64,000 nucleotides of DNA, from positions 248,001 through 312,000 of the forward strand of contig FWCC01000328.1 in assembly GCA_900169235.1 (NCBI GenBank), in the 5' to 3' direction. Position 1 is the stretch's first letter; each line of letters starts with the position of its first letter. This document shows positions 12,645 to 24,756 of the stretch, in pieces. This DNA comes from Zarea fungicola (taxonomy: Eukaryota; Ascomycota; Sordariomycetes; Hypocreales; Cordycipitaceae). The notes under the pieces were generated by a model that saw only the letters and a program-made list of their open reading frames with translations, was not told where the DNA came from and did not search any database. The position numbers were made by a program, and so were the translations under genes.

Positions 12645-15600
12645 CTCTCATCAAGAATGCACTCCAAAATCTCAGACAAAAACGCCAACCAATGGAGGTG
12701 AACAGGTGAGACATATGATATCTTAACAGCTGAAAATTGGCATTGCATCTGTGTTTTCGCTTGAATTGAAAGTTTTTCAAGAGTTGTTTGAAACGAGCAA
12801 TCTGCTGATCTGCCCTTTGCATTTACCAGTACCACTGTGTATGTATATTCGACGAGTTGAGAGGCGGGGAGGGGGCTCTGCCGTGGCGTCTCCTCCAGTT
12901 TGTGTTTCTTTTTTTAAACCTACAATTACAACATTTCCCCTTCTCGATTCGGCTCTTGCCCTGGAAAAGTGGTTGACGTAGGCCCAATGCAGAAGCGAAA
13001 ACGCCACCGCCCATCAACTCGACCAGTAAAGCAACATGAAAATCAAGAGGGCAATAATGCACTAGCATCAAATGGGTAGGGGGCTTGCTTTGTTTCTCGC
13101 GTTTTGATTAGGCAGTAGGGACTTTTTTTTCTTTCTCTTCGGGGGGTACACTAACTAGTAATTTTCTTCGCAAGTGCACAAATAGACTCCAACAATCTCT
13201 CCACGGCAAGGGAACACGGCACGGCAAGGGATTATGCGTGACGTCTGATTCATGAGCCGCTGCCAGCAACCGACTTGGCGGTACCTCATGTGAAGCTAAT
13301 CAACCCGGCTGCACTGCCTAGCTCTGTTTAGAGACTAAAGCCTAATCACCTGGAAGAAAGGGGAGGAGAGAATAGTTTAAAGTATCCCAGGGACAAGAAA
13401 AGGTACCGGCGCCAGAGCCTCCTCGTACAAGTTTCGTGATGCTTTTTAGATGGAGTAACTGTGGCGGGTTCGAAGACATACCAGTGGAACTGTGTTGGGC
13501 TCCAGCAAAGACTGACTTTTATTAAACTATCATGCAAGCTGATGAAGAGGAACAATAGACTGCAGGAGAAAACTGGAGCAAATAAATTGTTATTTGCAGA
13601 ATGAGTCGCTTTGTGCGGCTCTGCTGTTGGGCTGGGCTGTTGTTTCATGTAAAGACCAAAGGAAATGTCCTGCAGGAAAACAGTCATTGGGCTTGTTTGG
13701 GCGCCCACGGATTAGGATAATAGACACCCAAGCAACCAAGGTCCAAGGATAATCAGATGTCACCGAGTAGCAGTAGCAGCTATTATTACAAGGCTAAACC
13801 TGGACGCCAGACAGGGCAAGTGCAGCATCTAGATCCATCTGCAAGGTCCTTCGGTAGTCAGACTGGGTTGCTTGTTTTTTTTAGGCCTGTAAACACGGTT
13901 GACAAGGGCCTACGTAGGTGGTGAACCAAAAATAACGACGTGCATAAATCATGCAGCCCAATACCCGCCTGTATGACAACGTTGTCCGTCGCCATGCCAT
14001 GACTAGCAAAGGAGGTGAAGGTAGGCACCTGCATCAAGACACGTTATGACGCACTTTGTGTTGAAGTTTGGGAAATAAAATTAAATGCAGTTACTTTTGC
14101 CTCGGTGATCTCCCTTTGCTTGTTTGATCTTGTCTCACTACGGAAAAAGTACTTGCAAAAATTCTTCAATTTCCCCAGATTCCAGGGGTCAATAAGTCCC
14201 ACCTTGTATCCTGATCAGCTTAACTGAGGTCCTTTTTGGGTGGATGATCAATATAATACTGCAGTTGTCGGCCAAGAGAAATACAAAGGAGGGCACGGAA
14301 CAGCAACCACGACTAACAAACTAGATAGAATGGAAGGGGGAAAAAAATTGTAGACCGCTGATCAGGTGGCAAGTATTTGACGAGAGCCGCCGACCGCCGG
14401 ATGACAGTAACTCACAAACAAGTAAACACGCCCCCTTTTGCCGTGCCCTGGGTGGCGGCGCGCGCTCAGTGTTCACGAGGGCATTGTTCACCGACTTGAT
14501 TATCTTTTTTTTGTAACCTCTGCCATGCCGCGCAAGTGGTGTGCGATAACGATTGGGTAGCAGGGTACCGCGTAAAGGCTCCAACAAGGGGGTTTCAATA
14601 TATTTTTCTTACTCTGTAAGAACACATGGCCTCGTAGATGTCAGCTTTATTAATGTTATAAAAAAAGATATATAGGCACAGTAAGCCGAGATAAAACAAT
14701 GGCCACGGTGCTTTTCTGGGCGCCTTCTTTGGCTTGTTCTGTCTGTAACAACAAGAAAATTTGTAGGGCCTGGCCAGTAACGCAAGATCTCACCTCAGAT
14801 CCGAGACCACCGCCCCTAGTTACCGCCAGTTTCATCCTCCAAAGAAAAATCCGGACTGCTGGGAACATGGGCTGAATCTAAACTGGGCTGGAGGCTTTGG
14901 GGGTGCAGCGTTGTTGTGGGCGAGGGAGCTAGCGCGCCCTTAGTTACTTACTGCTCGTCATAGCTGCTCCAAGAGACCTGACCTGACCGCCTCCTGTAGT
15001 TATGTGTATACTGGTAGAGGCTTGTTGGGAGACGATCCAGATGTTCGCAAATGCGTAGAACCCATTATTGGTTAGGTAGTTGGTTTAGTTGTTGCGATCC
15101 AACAACTTGCCTCGGTTCCCTTTGAGGCAACTAAGAGCCCTGCAACCGACTCGTACTTTGACACACCCCCTGGCCTGATGGGACAAGAAAAAAAAAATAC
15201 GAGATGCTTAAGATTTGACCTTTGTGGCTTGATAGACACTTTGCTTCTTTCTTGCAATTTCCGAAAGAAAGAAAAATTATCTAATCTGGAAGAATGCCAG
15301 TGCTTTTTTTCTTTCTTTGCTTTTGGCCCGCGAACCAGTGTAGGGGTGCCCCTGATTTTCGTTGCGCCAAAGCGCGCTGGCGCGGGTTGTGAAGACGAAA
15401 CGAAACTTTTTGATGGACACTTTATATATTAAATGCCGCCTAGTGGTTTAAACCCAGGGAAAAAATGCCAGGGTTCGGGTTACTGCAAGTGGCAAACGCC
15501 GTCCAGCTTGACTTGGTACAGCGCGCAATAAACATCAGTTTGTCTTTGTCGTTATGCTAGCAACATCTGGTGCCAAGGCCATACGTGTATTCGTCCAAAC

Positions 15601-17117
15601 CTTGTTGACCATTTGGCCAATCCTTCTGGTTCATAGCTGCCCAGTGATCTGGGGGTTTTGCCAGTGGCTGCAAAGCCCACGTCGAGGGTGTGTGCATTCT
15701 TCCTAACCCCGGCTTATCCGTCGTCATTGTGCCTGCGCAACCCCACCATGCTGCCTGTGCCCCTCTTTGACAAGGGCTTTTTGGTAGCTTGCCTCTTTTT
15801 TTGCTGTGTCTCTGGTTGTCTTCCTCGGCGGTACCACAGGGGCCCTTTTGGTTTGAAGGGAGACGAGCCACAGGCGTGACGAGGCTCTTTTGTCTTGGCT
15901 TCGGGATCGGTGAGAGGACGGAACCTGGAACTACCAGTAAGAAGGCAGAAATGGTGGCCATGATGATGGCAGTGTGATGAATAAACGCCGGAGCTGTTTT
16001 CTTCCTCTGCAGCTGTCGTTGCCTTCTGCACAGCCAAGCAAAGAGGACCAAAACGCCCAATAAGTAACTAATCAACAAGGAGCTGGGCAAGCTGTCTGGT
16101 GGTTAGTTAGTTTGTTTGAACCCAAAATACACGCTAGGAACAGTTTGTCGTGATGCAATGGCATGACCGCTTTTAGCTGCTTTGAGGTTTGCTTAGCTCT
16201 TGGCTCGGCTCTAAGCCCTATATAGCGAGGAGTGCTATTGCAGCATGCATAAAGTACGAGACGAGGTCGTTCGCTTCTATAATAAGTTGGAGCTCGTTAA
16301 TAGTTAGAGAAAGGTGAGACTGGATGGACTCCCGGTCTTCGTTCAATACCACATCACGTCACTGCTGTTTGCTCTGTGCTCAAAGGTTGCCGAGGCGTGT
16401 CGTTTGTCTTGCGTTTGTTGGTAAGAGGATGAGGAGGAGGGAGCTGGTGACGCTGTTGGTGTGACGGTATTTGTGCGCAGTGCAGAAACACCAACACTTC
16501 TGACATCAGGTTTGGTTGCAAGTTGATAAGCATGTGGTAATTTATAATGAAAAATGAAAAATGGCTTTGAATTCGATAATTTTTATCTGTTTTTACAATT
16601 ACTATCTTTCTTCTTCTCCCATGTAAGTTTCAATCAAACCGACAAGTAAAGCTCGAATCGATGTACCTATTTGGGGGTGCACAGCTGTCGGATGTCCCAT
16701 ACAGCGCCGTTGCCATTCCGGTACAGCGCTGTGAGAGCTGCGACGCCCACTACCAGCCACTAACATCACAGCGCACTACACCTTTGTCCAGGGAGTCCAT
16801 GGCGGCGGGCCACTGTGCCTGGGTCAGTGCTGTAGTGCCGGTAAAGCCAACGCGCGTCCTGAGGTACCTTTTGTCGTCGACGCAAGTACCGTTACAAACC
16901 TTTGTCCAGGACCTCACCCCCGGCCGTTCCCTGTCACTGCGCTACAGACACGGCCGCCCTCCATTCCACACACTCCCTCTATCCAAGCTAACCCCTGGCA
17001 CATTCTTTTTCTCCTGCTCATCGCAGGCGCTAACACGACCAAGGCAAGGCTTAAATTCAAAAAATAGGAATGGAAAAGGCAAGCAGAAAAAAAACACTGA
17101 GCCTTATTCAATACACA

Positions 17118-17136
17118 CCCCTCCCCCCCTCCCCCC
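17118..17136 (-). repeat. C-rich tract, G-quadruplex potential on minus strand
   Basis: C runs of 4, 7 and 6 are separated by single T. It lies about 1.3 kb upstream of the PLC start codon. Confidence 0.5.
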
Positions 17137-17201
17137 AGGTCGCTCACTGGGTGCTCCGCACCGCAGGTCGGAGTGTAGGGCCACCACCATTGACTCAAAG
17201 C

Positions 17202-17220
17202 TTTTTTTTTTTTTTTTTTT
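17202..17220 (+). repeat. 19-base T homopolymer
   Basis: Uninterrupted T tract in the PLC upstream region; such tracts exclude nucleosomes in fungal promoters (general knowledge). Confidence 0.7.
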
Positions 17221-18422
17221 CGTCTTCCTGCTTGGCCCATGTCCCTGGTACCATTTCGAGACGACCACAAGTACTTGATAATCCACTGCCCACAGACCTT
17301 GGAGCAATTCGCCTCCAAACTCTCTTTTGGTCCAACTCGCTTGCTTCCCTACAAACCTTGTTTTTCTTTACTCCTTCACATACGGGCAGTGTTATTTTTG
17401 CCATCATTGTTTAAACGATAAACGATTCGATTCGATTTCGACTTGCTGTTGCAAAGGAGCAAACATTGCCAACAATTCGCCAACAACAGCTATCGCCTGG
17501 CTCTTTTCACTACCACCACGCCCCCGAAAGCTGTGACACCACCGTCTCCGGCAAGACTCTTGGACAAAGACGCTTCCTTCGCCGTGTCTCTCGCTCGACG
17601 CCTACAGCTTCCTTCACCGGGCTGCTGCCTCTTTGAAGTTGCTTGTACGACCTGCATCAGAAAGTCGCCGCACGCCACCCGTCACACCGTTGCGAGATTG
17701 AACTGTCTTCTCCGCGCCGGTCGCACCCCCGGTCCAAGTTCAAGTCCAAGTCGTATCCTCTCGGTATACTATACCTGCAGACGCCGCCCACGCCCACGCC
17801 CAGCGCCCACTCGACGACATCAGGCAACCCAGCCTGCATATTGCCTGCATTCCGCCAGTCTGCCTACCTGCCTGCCTGCCGGACCCTCTTATGCCACCTC
17901 ACCACTCAGCACCAACGACGTGGACATTGCCCGACTGACAGACACTCCCCTCTGCGACCATACAGCTCATCGACAGCCCGCTGCCTCCTCGTCCCCAGAT
18001 CGACAACCAAAGTTGCTCTAGCTCCCGCTCCCGCACCACGCGCGCGCCGCCACAGCCTAGCCAAACGCCTGCATATCTCCAGCAACTTGTGCCAGTCTTC
18101 TTTAAACGACAGCCTGCAATAGCCCGCCAAACCCTTGTCTCGTTGCTTGTTGCAGAAGCCCACAAGACAGACTACAAGACCACACCACAGGCCCTCCTCT
18201 TGTGTCTTGTCCAGTCACTTATTAAACCCTTCCGAGCTCTCTACGCATTGTGCAACCAACAATCTTGCTATACCTTCTCACTTCTTCTTGTCCTACTCAG
18301 CATGCATACCCTTCTCAAGACCCGCCATTTATAGATGACGATACTTGTATAGGGGCCGCCTTGCCTCCCGTTTCTTGCCTTCTCGTGTGCACTTGCTGCC
18401 GCTTGCAAGACAGAAAGACGAC

Positions 18423-21400
18423 ATGGTCATGCTGTATAACAATACTGCAGCACGACCCATGTCCACATCCACTCCAACACAGGATATGAATAACATGTCT
18501 TCACTAACAGCCCAGCTCCGGCGACGTCCGAGCCCGGCCATGGTACAGACAAACGTTCAATCCACGCACCACGCCAACTCGATACCCATTTCCGCTATAA
18601 GCTCCTCTTCCGTCGCCTCCTCCTCTCGTCAGACCTCGCCCCTCATGACGCCCGACACAGCCGTCCTAACGACCAATTCCTCGCTCCAGGCGTCGCCTGA
18701 CCCTCTCCGCCCACTTGAGGACGACTCTTGCCCGCCCAACTTCCAGCTACCAGACGCAATCCTTTCCAGAAAGACTAGCCTCACTTCGCTGGCTCAGAGT
18801 TACGCTGGAAATGCGAGTCCGCTGACTGAAATGACCACCGCCAGCAACGGTCCTGCCTCGCCTATTCCTACACCTACCAACAAGAGCAACAACATTATCC
18901 GCAGACTCTCCAGCCGTGCCTCACGCAGTATCACCAGCCGTAGGAGGCAGTCCTCTGCGGCACCCTCTGGCCGCGATGGCAGCGTTGGCCCTTGCTTCCT
19001 GCGGCGTCGCTCCGACAGCAACACCGGTGCGCCTCCCGACTATGCTCCCCAGCATACAGATTCAGAGTCCGACTTTGACGATAGAGATGAGTTTGGCTCG
19101 CTTCGCTCAACCTTTATGCTCGACGGCGCTGTTCGAGAGACTCCGAATCCTCCCGCCCGCAACACCACATCGCCTGTCGGCGGCAGTTCAACCACCATGG
19201 CTGGTCCGGTGATTCCACTGCAGCTGCAACAAGGCATCTGGCTCCGCAAGATTTCCAAAAAGAGCCGCTCCAAGAGGATTCGCCTGCAGTACGACCCTGA
19301 CTCCAACAAGCTCGTCTGGGATAGAGCCCGACCCCAAAAGTCTCTCCATGTGGATGAGATTCGCGAGATTCGCACCGGCTCCGATATTCAACAGTACGGG
19401 CGTGATTTCAAGATTCCCGAGTCCGAGCGCTCAACTTGGTTTTCTATTCTCTATTCTGTGCCGGAGCGCTCAAAGTCCAAGTTTATGCACCTCATCGCCG
19501 ACACTGCCGATACCTGCAACACCTGGACCACATTTCTCCACGCCATGCTGCGCCATCGCCAGGAAGTGATGACCTCACTCATGTCTTTCAACGACAAGGC
19601 GATTGCCCAGTACTGGCGAACAGAAATGGCCAAGCAGCCAGACCATGCTGGATCCCCCGACGAGCTCGATCTTCCTGCAGTCATGCGTGTCTGCCAGAAC
19701 CTGCACATTTACTCTTCTCCCATCATCGTCCAGGCCAATTTCCGCATCGCAGATGCCCGTGGCCGAGAGCGTCTCAACTTTAGCGAGTTTCTTCAATTTG
19801 TCCGACTCATGAAACAGCGCAAAGATATTCGATATATTATGCACCTCAACACGGCCAACCCTGAGCTTGGCATGACCCAGACTGAGTTTCTCAACTTCCT
19901 CCGTGACAGTCAAGGCGAGGATGTCGACAGTAACCGCTCGGCTTGGGAAAAATCGTTTCTCCGGCATGCCCGCAAGTACCGCGCCGACGGCACTCCGGAA
20001 GGGCCTGAGGAGCTCATGTCCGAGGATGCTTTTGTGGCTTTCCTCAGCTCCAGACATAACACGCCTGTTGCTGACGAGCCTCACGATTATACCCTGGATC
20101 GCCCTATGAATGAATACTTTATCTCCAGCTCCCATAACACATATCTTCTCGGCCGTCAGGTGGCTGGCAGGTCCAGCATAGAGGGCTACATCTCCGCCCT
20201 CGTCCGTGGTTGCCGTTGCGTCGAGGTCGACTGCTGGGATGGTCCCGATGGCCAGCCCCAGGTTGTCCACGGTCGTACTCTCACAACTTCCATTAGCTTC
20301 CAGGAAGTCATGACTACAATTAACAAGTACGCGTTTGTCAAATCCAACTTTCCTCTGTGGATCTCTCTCGAGGTGCACTGCAACCCCACGCAACAGGCCA
20401 TCATGGCAGAGACCATCAAAGAGGCCTTTGGCGCTCGTCTCGTCACTGAGCCCCTTGATCCCACGTCCAACAAGCTTCCTTCGCCGTCCGAGCTCATGGG
20501 TCGCATCCTGATCAAGGTCAAGGAGCCGCGTATGCGCGACGACAGTACCATGAGCAGCGCCGCAGTCATTGCCCAGGCCACCCGTGGCCGAGGTAATAGT
20601 GTCGGCTCCTCCGCCCAGTACACCACCCACGGGTCACACAGCCCTGCCCCCCTGCTGTCCCAGTCGGTCCCCCAGAGCCCCCTTCTCACCGGTTACCCCC
20701 GACGTGTGGCGAGCAACAGCCGCCATCGCGTGCAAACCATCAACGAAGAGGCCCCCACCACGCGCGACCTAAGTAGCAACAGCGACACCGAGAGTGGTAG
20801 TGACACTGGCTCTGGTGGACGCTCTGCCAACAAGACGGTCCCTGTCTTGGGTAAGCTTGGCGTGTACTGCGCTGGAGTCAAGTTCCCCGGATTTGATGCC
20901 CCGGCGGCCAAGAAGTTTAATCATATCTTCTCTTTTATGGAGTCGAGCTTCTCCAAGAACTCGCGCTCCAAGGAGGACAAGATGTCACTCAACATTCACA
21001 ACATGCGCTATCTTATGCGTGTCTATCCCGATGGCACCCGTTTGGCCTCGAGCAACTTTGACCCTCTCCTTTACTGGCGACGTGGTGTCCAGATGGCGGC
21101 TCTCAACTGGCAGACGTTTGACCTGGGCATGCAGCTCAATCGGGCCATGTTCGAGGGCGGCCAGGACTCGTCTGGTTATGTGCTGAAACCATCAGAGCTT
21201 CGCGAGTTCCAGGTTCAGCCATTCAATCAGGATATTGCTCGTGGTAAGAAGGAGCGCTCCGTTGTCTCCTTTTCCATTGACATGCTCTCCGCCCAGCAAC
21301 TCATGCGCCCGGCCAATCTCGCCGCTAATAAGTCAATGGACTTTTACGTCGAGGTTGAAATCTTCCACGCCAACGACAAGCGCGACAAGAAGGAGGACCC

Positions 21401-21878
21401 TGCAGATAGCATTGGCGACACCGACACGCCCCTCAAGTTCCAGACCGAAGTCATTCGCGAAAACGGCTTCTCTCCCCTGTTCATGTCGGGCCAGTTCAAG
21501 TTCAAGGTTGTGACTAAGCATCCCGAGCTCGTCTTTGTACGCTGGTCCGTCAAGCTGTCCAATGATGGTGAGAGCTATAGCACCAAAGACCGCCCACCCA
21601 TTGCGAGCTATACGGCCAAGCTCTGCAACCTCAAAAAGGGCTACCGCACGCTACCCCTCCTAAATCATGCCGGCGACCAGTACTTGTTTTCCACTCTGTT
21701 TTGCAAGATTCAGATGGGCGAGATTGAAAAGACGCTCATTGATGCCCCGCGCCCTGTGCAAGACGGCGGCAAGCTCAATCGCCTTGGCGGTAAAGTCTTT
21801 GGACGTAGTAATACAAGCCCCCGAAGCACCTTTGAGAAGACGACTGTGGAAAAGACTAGCTTTGAGAGCTTTTCTTGA
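18423..21878 (+). CDS. plc1: Phosphoinositide-specific phospholipase C
   Basis: Single-exon gene of 1151 aa counted from the ATG at 18423; the open frame extends upstream to 18345 but without an ATG. The enzyme hydrolyses PIP2 to IP3 and diacylglycerol at the plasma membrane. Order of parts: a Ser/Thr-rich N-terminus (1-265), a PH domain (about 268-385, starting GIWLRKISKK), an EF-hand-like region (about 400-540), the X box (about 555-700), a Ser/Gly-rich X-Y linker, the Y box (about 810-930, from LGVYCAGVKF) and a C2 domain (about 945-1090). The catalytic set matches the mammalian PLC-delta spacing: H571 and N572 in SSSHNTY, E601 and D603 in CVEVDCWDG, H616 in VVHGRT and E650 in SLEVHC. All are present, so the enzyme should be active. 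It is delta-like in layout. Met residues shortly downstream of 18423 are alternative starts. Confidence 0.95.
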   Translation: MVMLYNNTAARPMSTSTPTQDMNNMSSLTAQLRRRPSPAMVQTNVQSTHHANSIPISAISSSSVASSSRQTSPLMTPDTAVLTTNSSLQASPDPLRPLEDDSCPPNFQLPDAILSRKTSLTSLAQSYAGNASPLTEMTTASNGPASPIPTPTNKSNNIIRRLSSRASRSITSRRRQSSAAPSGRDGSVGPCFLRRRSDSNTGAPPDYAPQHTDSESDFDDRDEFGSLRSTFMLDGAVRETPNPPARNTTSPVGGSSTTMAGPVIPLQLQQGIWLRKISKKSRSKRIRLQYDPDSNKLVWDRARPQKSLHVDEIREIRTGSDIQQYGRDFKIPESERSTWFSILYSVPERSKSKFMHLIADTADTCNTWTTFLHAMLRHRQEVMTSLMSFNDKAIAQYWRTEMAKQPDHAGSPDELDLPAVMRVCQNLHIYSSPIIVQANFRIADARGRERLNFSEFLQFVRLMKQRKDIRYIMHLNTANPELGMTQTEFLNFLRDSQGEDVDSNRSAWEKSFLRHARKYRADGTPEGPEELMSEDAFVAFLSSRHNTPVADEPHDYTLDRPMNEYFISSSHNTYLLGRQVAGRSSIEGYISALVRGCRCVEVDCWDGPDGQPQVVHGRTLTTSISFQEVMTTINKYAFVKSNFPLWISLEVHCNPTQQAIMAETIKEAFGARLVTEPLDPTSNKLPSPSELMGRILIKVKEPRMRDDSTMSSAAVIAQATRGRGNSVGSSAQYTTHGSHSPAPLLSQSVPQSPLLTGYPRRVASNSRHRVQTINEEAPTTRDLSSNSDTESGSDTGSGGRSANKTVPVLGKLGVYCAGVKFPGFDAPAAKKFNHIFSFMESSFSKNSRSKEDKMSLNIHNMRYLMRVYPDGTRLASSNFDPLLYWRRGVQMAALNWQTFDLGMQLNRAMFEGGQDSSGYVLKPSELREFQVQPFNQDIARGKKERSVVSFSIDMLSAQQLMRPANLAANKSMDFYVEVEIFHANDKRDKKEDPADSIGDTDTPLKFQTEVIRENGFSPLFMSGQFKFKVVTKHPELVFVRWSVKLSNDGESYSTKDRPPIASYTAKLCNLKKGYRTLPLLNHAGDQYLFSTLFCKIQMGEIEKTLIDAPRPVQDGGKLNRLGGKVFGRSNTSPRSTFEKTTVEKTSFESFS

Positions 21879-22917
21879 TTCTAGTCATTCACTACTACTT
21901 CATACACGCCTAGCAGAGCTAGCTAAAGTGATGTTGATTATCACTCCTTGCATTCTTTTTCTTTATCGAGCATGATCTCGAATTTTGTATTCATGGATAT
22001 CACCTTTTTCCCCCTTTCCCTTTGTCTATTGGAACATGACATATACCACAAGTTTGGATACAATACCCCCTTCTAGTTTTGGTTCTGTTTTCTTTATTAG
22101 CGAAAAAGGTTTTGATGGGGGTTTTTTACTGCATTTTCTTGCAGACAAGCTCTCGTTTGAGAGATGTGACAAAACACACACACACACACACCATTTTTGC
22201 ATACACATGGAGAAGTTTTATTTCTGGGCATTTTATGGGACGCACACAAAAATTATGGTACTGTTCTCTCAGGATGAGAATTACGTTGGGATGTTTGATA
22301 TTTGAAATTTGTTCTTTTTTTTTTTGAATAGAGAAACCAAAGTTGGATAACTATGGATCATACTTTTTTGTGTTGATTTGATTTGATTTTTGTTTATTTT
22401 TCTGCATTTCTGCATCTAACGACTCATGAGATTCTTTTTTTTTAACGGAGCAGATGTCATGATATGTGTGTGAAGGATACTCCTGTTTTCGGGCGGATTG
22501 CTGTTGTGTTTGTAGGCTTTTGGGTGTTTCTTGCTGTATATTGACTTGGAAGGACAAGCGACTGCTTTGGATTTTGGCAACAGGATTTGAATGATATTAC
22601 CCATTTATTGTCGTCATGTAAAAGTACATTGTGCAAACGTGCCAAAAACAGCACCCAGCAACTAATAAGGACGGCAAAGTTTTATCTTTGCTTCAACATT
22701 GACAAAAGCCCATTGTAACATAGCCAATGCTTGTAATTATGTAGTTATCTGTTAAAAAAAATTGAATGGAAGAAAAAACGCCTATTTACAACATTTTCTT
22801 CTACTCACGCTCACGCTCACGAAAACCGCATAAACCCCAGTAAGAATATACAAAGAATCCTGTGGACATGTGCCACGTACACGCTATTGAGCAAAGTTTC
22901 TCTCTTTTTCGATTAGT
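21879..22917. other. Convergent 3' region between PLC and Pfa3-like genes
   Basis: T-rich, non-coding on both strands, and expected to hold both 3' UTRs. No gene is seen. A (CA)n tract lies at 22174-22192. Confidence 0.5.
22174..22192 (+). repeat. (CA)n microsatellite
   Basis: About nine perfect CA units in the 3' flank of the PLC gene. Confidence 0.8.
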
Positions 22918-24756
22918 TTAATCTACATCGTCATCCTGATGTGCTACAGCACCGGGTCCACTCCCACCATTTCTCGACGTCTGTGCCCCTAATGCACTGC
23001 TGCCATGGTTGCTTCCTGCGCGAAGCATCCCACTCGCGCCGCCGCGGCCCCAGCCGCCGCTGTTGCTGCTATGGTTGCTATTTATGCGGGTTGGACCTGC
23101 TTGGCCATTCGGTCTCTGCTGCTCCTGTAGTTTCTTTGTTTCTGCCGAGTACTCTTCTTCCTCGTCCTCATCACTTTCGTCAAAATCAACCATGTCATTG
23201 TCAATGTCCTCGAGCTCCTGCTCAATTGTGCGTCCACGGGGACTGAGACGGCGCATCGGGACGGTATTATTATTGCTGTGGCTATAATCACCACCGCCAC
23301 TGGCATAAGACGATGGTTCGACGTCTAGATTCGGGTCTCGACCCAGTAGACGGTCTGCTTTGCTCATTGGTCGAAGACTGCCGCTTGCAGGAATGGAAGA
23401 AGGTCGCGGTGCTTGTGCATACTGTTGTTGTGGAGCGGGAGGGGGCCCGTAGTCGCCCCAGCCGGCGTTAATTTCGCGCTGGCGCTGCTGCTCGCGCTCG
23501 ATGCGAACTCGCTCGCAGGCATCCAGCCATGCTGGGCTCGCCTCCCACGCCCAGCCGTCGCCAGTCGTGTTGCAGATGGGAAAGGGCCACAGCAGCGGTG
23601 TCGGGCCAAGCAGGTGCCGCATATTGCGGCGCCAGCCGAGATCAAAGGCGCTCGGCAGCTTCTCTGAGTCTTGCTCATCGAGGTACTCTTCATACCGACG
23701 ACGGCTCTGATCGCGCTCCATCTCGGCGTAGGAGCGATGGGCTGGTGTGCCGTGCGGTGGCGGTTGGTATTCCTCTTGGAAGCTATTGCCACCACTGCTA
23801 TTATTAGTTCGATGACGGTCTTGGGCCCAGCGCTCCTCTTCGCCTTCTTCGGGCCCTGTGATGCCAGGTAGGGCATTTGTGTGAAAATCAACAATCTGCT
23901 GCGCAACGGGGTGGAACTGGTTACGTGGGTTGTGGGCGAGATTGTAGGAGCGGCGCAGCGGAGAGAGGTAGCGCGTCTTTTCGAGGCACTCAATGGTCGT
24001 CTGGCCGCGTAAGGACAGCATAATGTGCCACCCTGTGAAGATTCCCAACACGATACCAATGATACCGCTCATGACGCTCAGCATGATGTAGTTGACGGGC
24101 ATGAGATTGTCGACCTCGGCCTGGAGGCCGCTAATGACCTGGGTCCAGACCCAGGTGCCCGAGACAGCAAAGGCGTAGGCGCAGAGAAAGGTGGTGTAGC
24201 AGAGGAAGAGAAGAAAGGCCTTGTAGTTGCGCAGGCCGACACACGTCGCCAGCCACGGGCAGTGGTGGTCCATCTTTAGGACACAGCGCTGGCACGTGGA
24301 GCAGTGGTGCGCGCGGTCGGGCTTGCGCGCCTGGCACTTTTTGCAGAAGCGTAGCTCACCATTGCTCTTCACAGTGAAGGAGGTTGGTGTCGACTGTCGT
24401 TGTGTCGTGCTGTGTGATGTTGGGAGCATGCCGTAGCCGTCGGTTGTGGTGGTCGACCCTGGGGGTGTGAGAACGGCGACTGTGTAGGACCAGTTGGCGA
24501 GGAGGTAGATTGCAATGCCAACTGCGGAAGAGCCCTTGCCTGGAGAACAGGTCGGGAGTCGTTAGCATCGAACAAGAGCTCTTGTTCATGTCGCTACGAG
24601 GTGCTTACCCAGCCAAGCAATGTTGGTATCCTCATTGCCGATGCAGACGACAGTGTAGGCGGCCCATGATGTGAGACCATACACGAACAGCAATGGAAAG
24701 TATTTGACTATGGAGTAGCATGTGCGCTCCATCCGGCGTGCCCATCGTCGGGCCAT
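22918..24756 (-). CDS. pfa3: DHHC palmitoyltransferase, Pfa3-like
   Basis: Two exons, 24756-24609 and 24539-22918, with a 69-nt intron; 589 aa. The enzyme attaches palmitate to cysteines of target proteins; yeast Pfa3 works at the vacuole on Vac8. Four membrane segments are visible: two before and two after the Cys-rich domain. The CRD has the family pattern with CKKC, KPDRAHHC, and DHHC at residues 140-143 (catalytic C143) followed by PW and CVGLRNYK. The TTxE motif (TTIECLE) follows the fourth membrane segment. The long hydrophilic tail ends in an acidic stretch and a Gly/Ser/Asn-rich end. No in-frame ATG lies upstream of 24756 before a stop codon. The assignment to Pfa3 rather than another PFA is by overall layout and is less certain than the enzyme class. 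Confidence 0.88.

Larger units (their letters stand above)
2951..16600. other. Gene desert of about 13.6 kb
   Basis: No open reading frame in either strand shows a recognisable domain, a believable exon chain or the codon pattern of the neighbouring genes. The longest ones (about 120-177 codons) begin at non-ATG codons or run through homopolymers. No transposase, reverse transcriptase, long terminal repeat, tRNA B-box context or 5S rRNA was seen. Composition is not extremely AT-rich, so heavy RIP of an old transposon is not obvious by eye. It contains scattered short repeats, G-rich tracts and two TACGGAGTA motifs, listed separately. It may be a large regulatory domain, a source of non-coding RNA, or decayed mobile DNA. 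Confidence 0.6.
16601..18422 (+). promoter_or_regulatory. CT-rich leader/promoter region of phospholipase C
   Basis: The strand sense is pyrimidine-rich, especially 17400-18330, with many short CT/CCT repeats, typical of promoters and long 5' leaders of highly regulated filamentous fungal genes. It includes a C-rich tract (17118-17136) and a 19-T run (17202-17220). A 205-codon ATG reading frame at 16661-17278 runs through the T tract and has no family features, so it is treated as leader. Several upstream ATGs would act as uORFs if the leader is transcribed. Confidence 0.45.

Noticed and set aside
15557..16090. 177-codon minus frame with a hydrophobic N-terminus
   Set aside because: Begins at TTG, has no domain and low-complexity composition, and lies in the gene desert; likely chance.
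2951..16600. Decayed retrotransposon filling the gene desert
   Set aside because: No terminal repeats, integrase or reverse-transcriptase remnants were visible by eye; left open for a database search.
16661..17278. 205-codon ATG frame upstream of PLC
   Set aside because: Runs through a 19-base T tract as poly-Phe and has no family features; treated as leader sequence.
19575..20630. 351-codon minus frame opposite PLC
   Set aside because: Antisense of the catalytic X box, whose sense frame has all family motifs.
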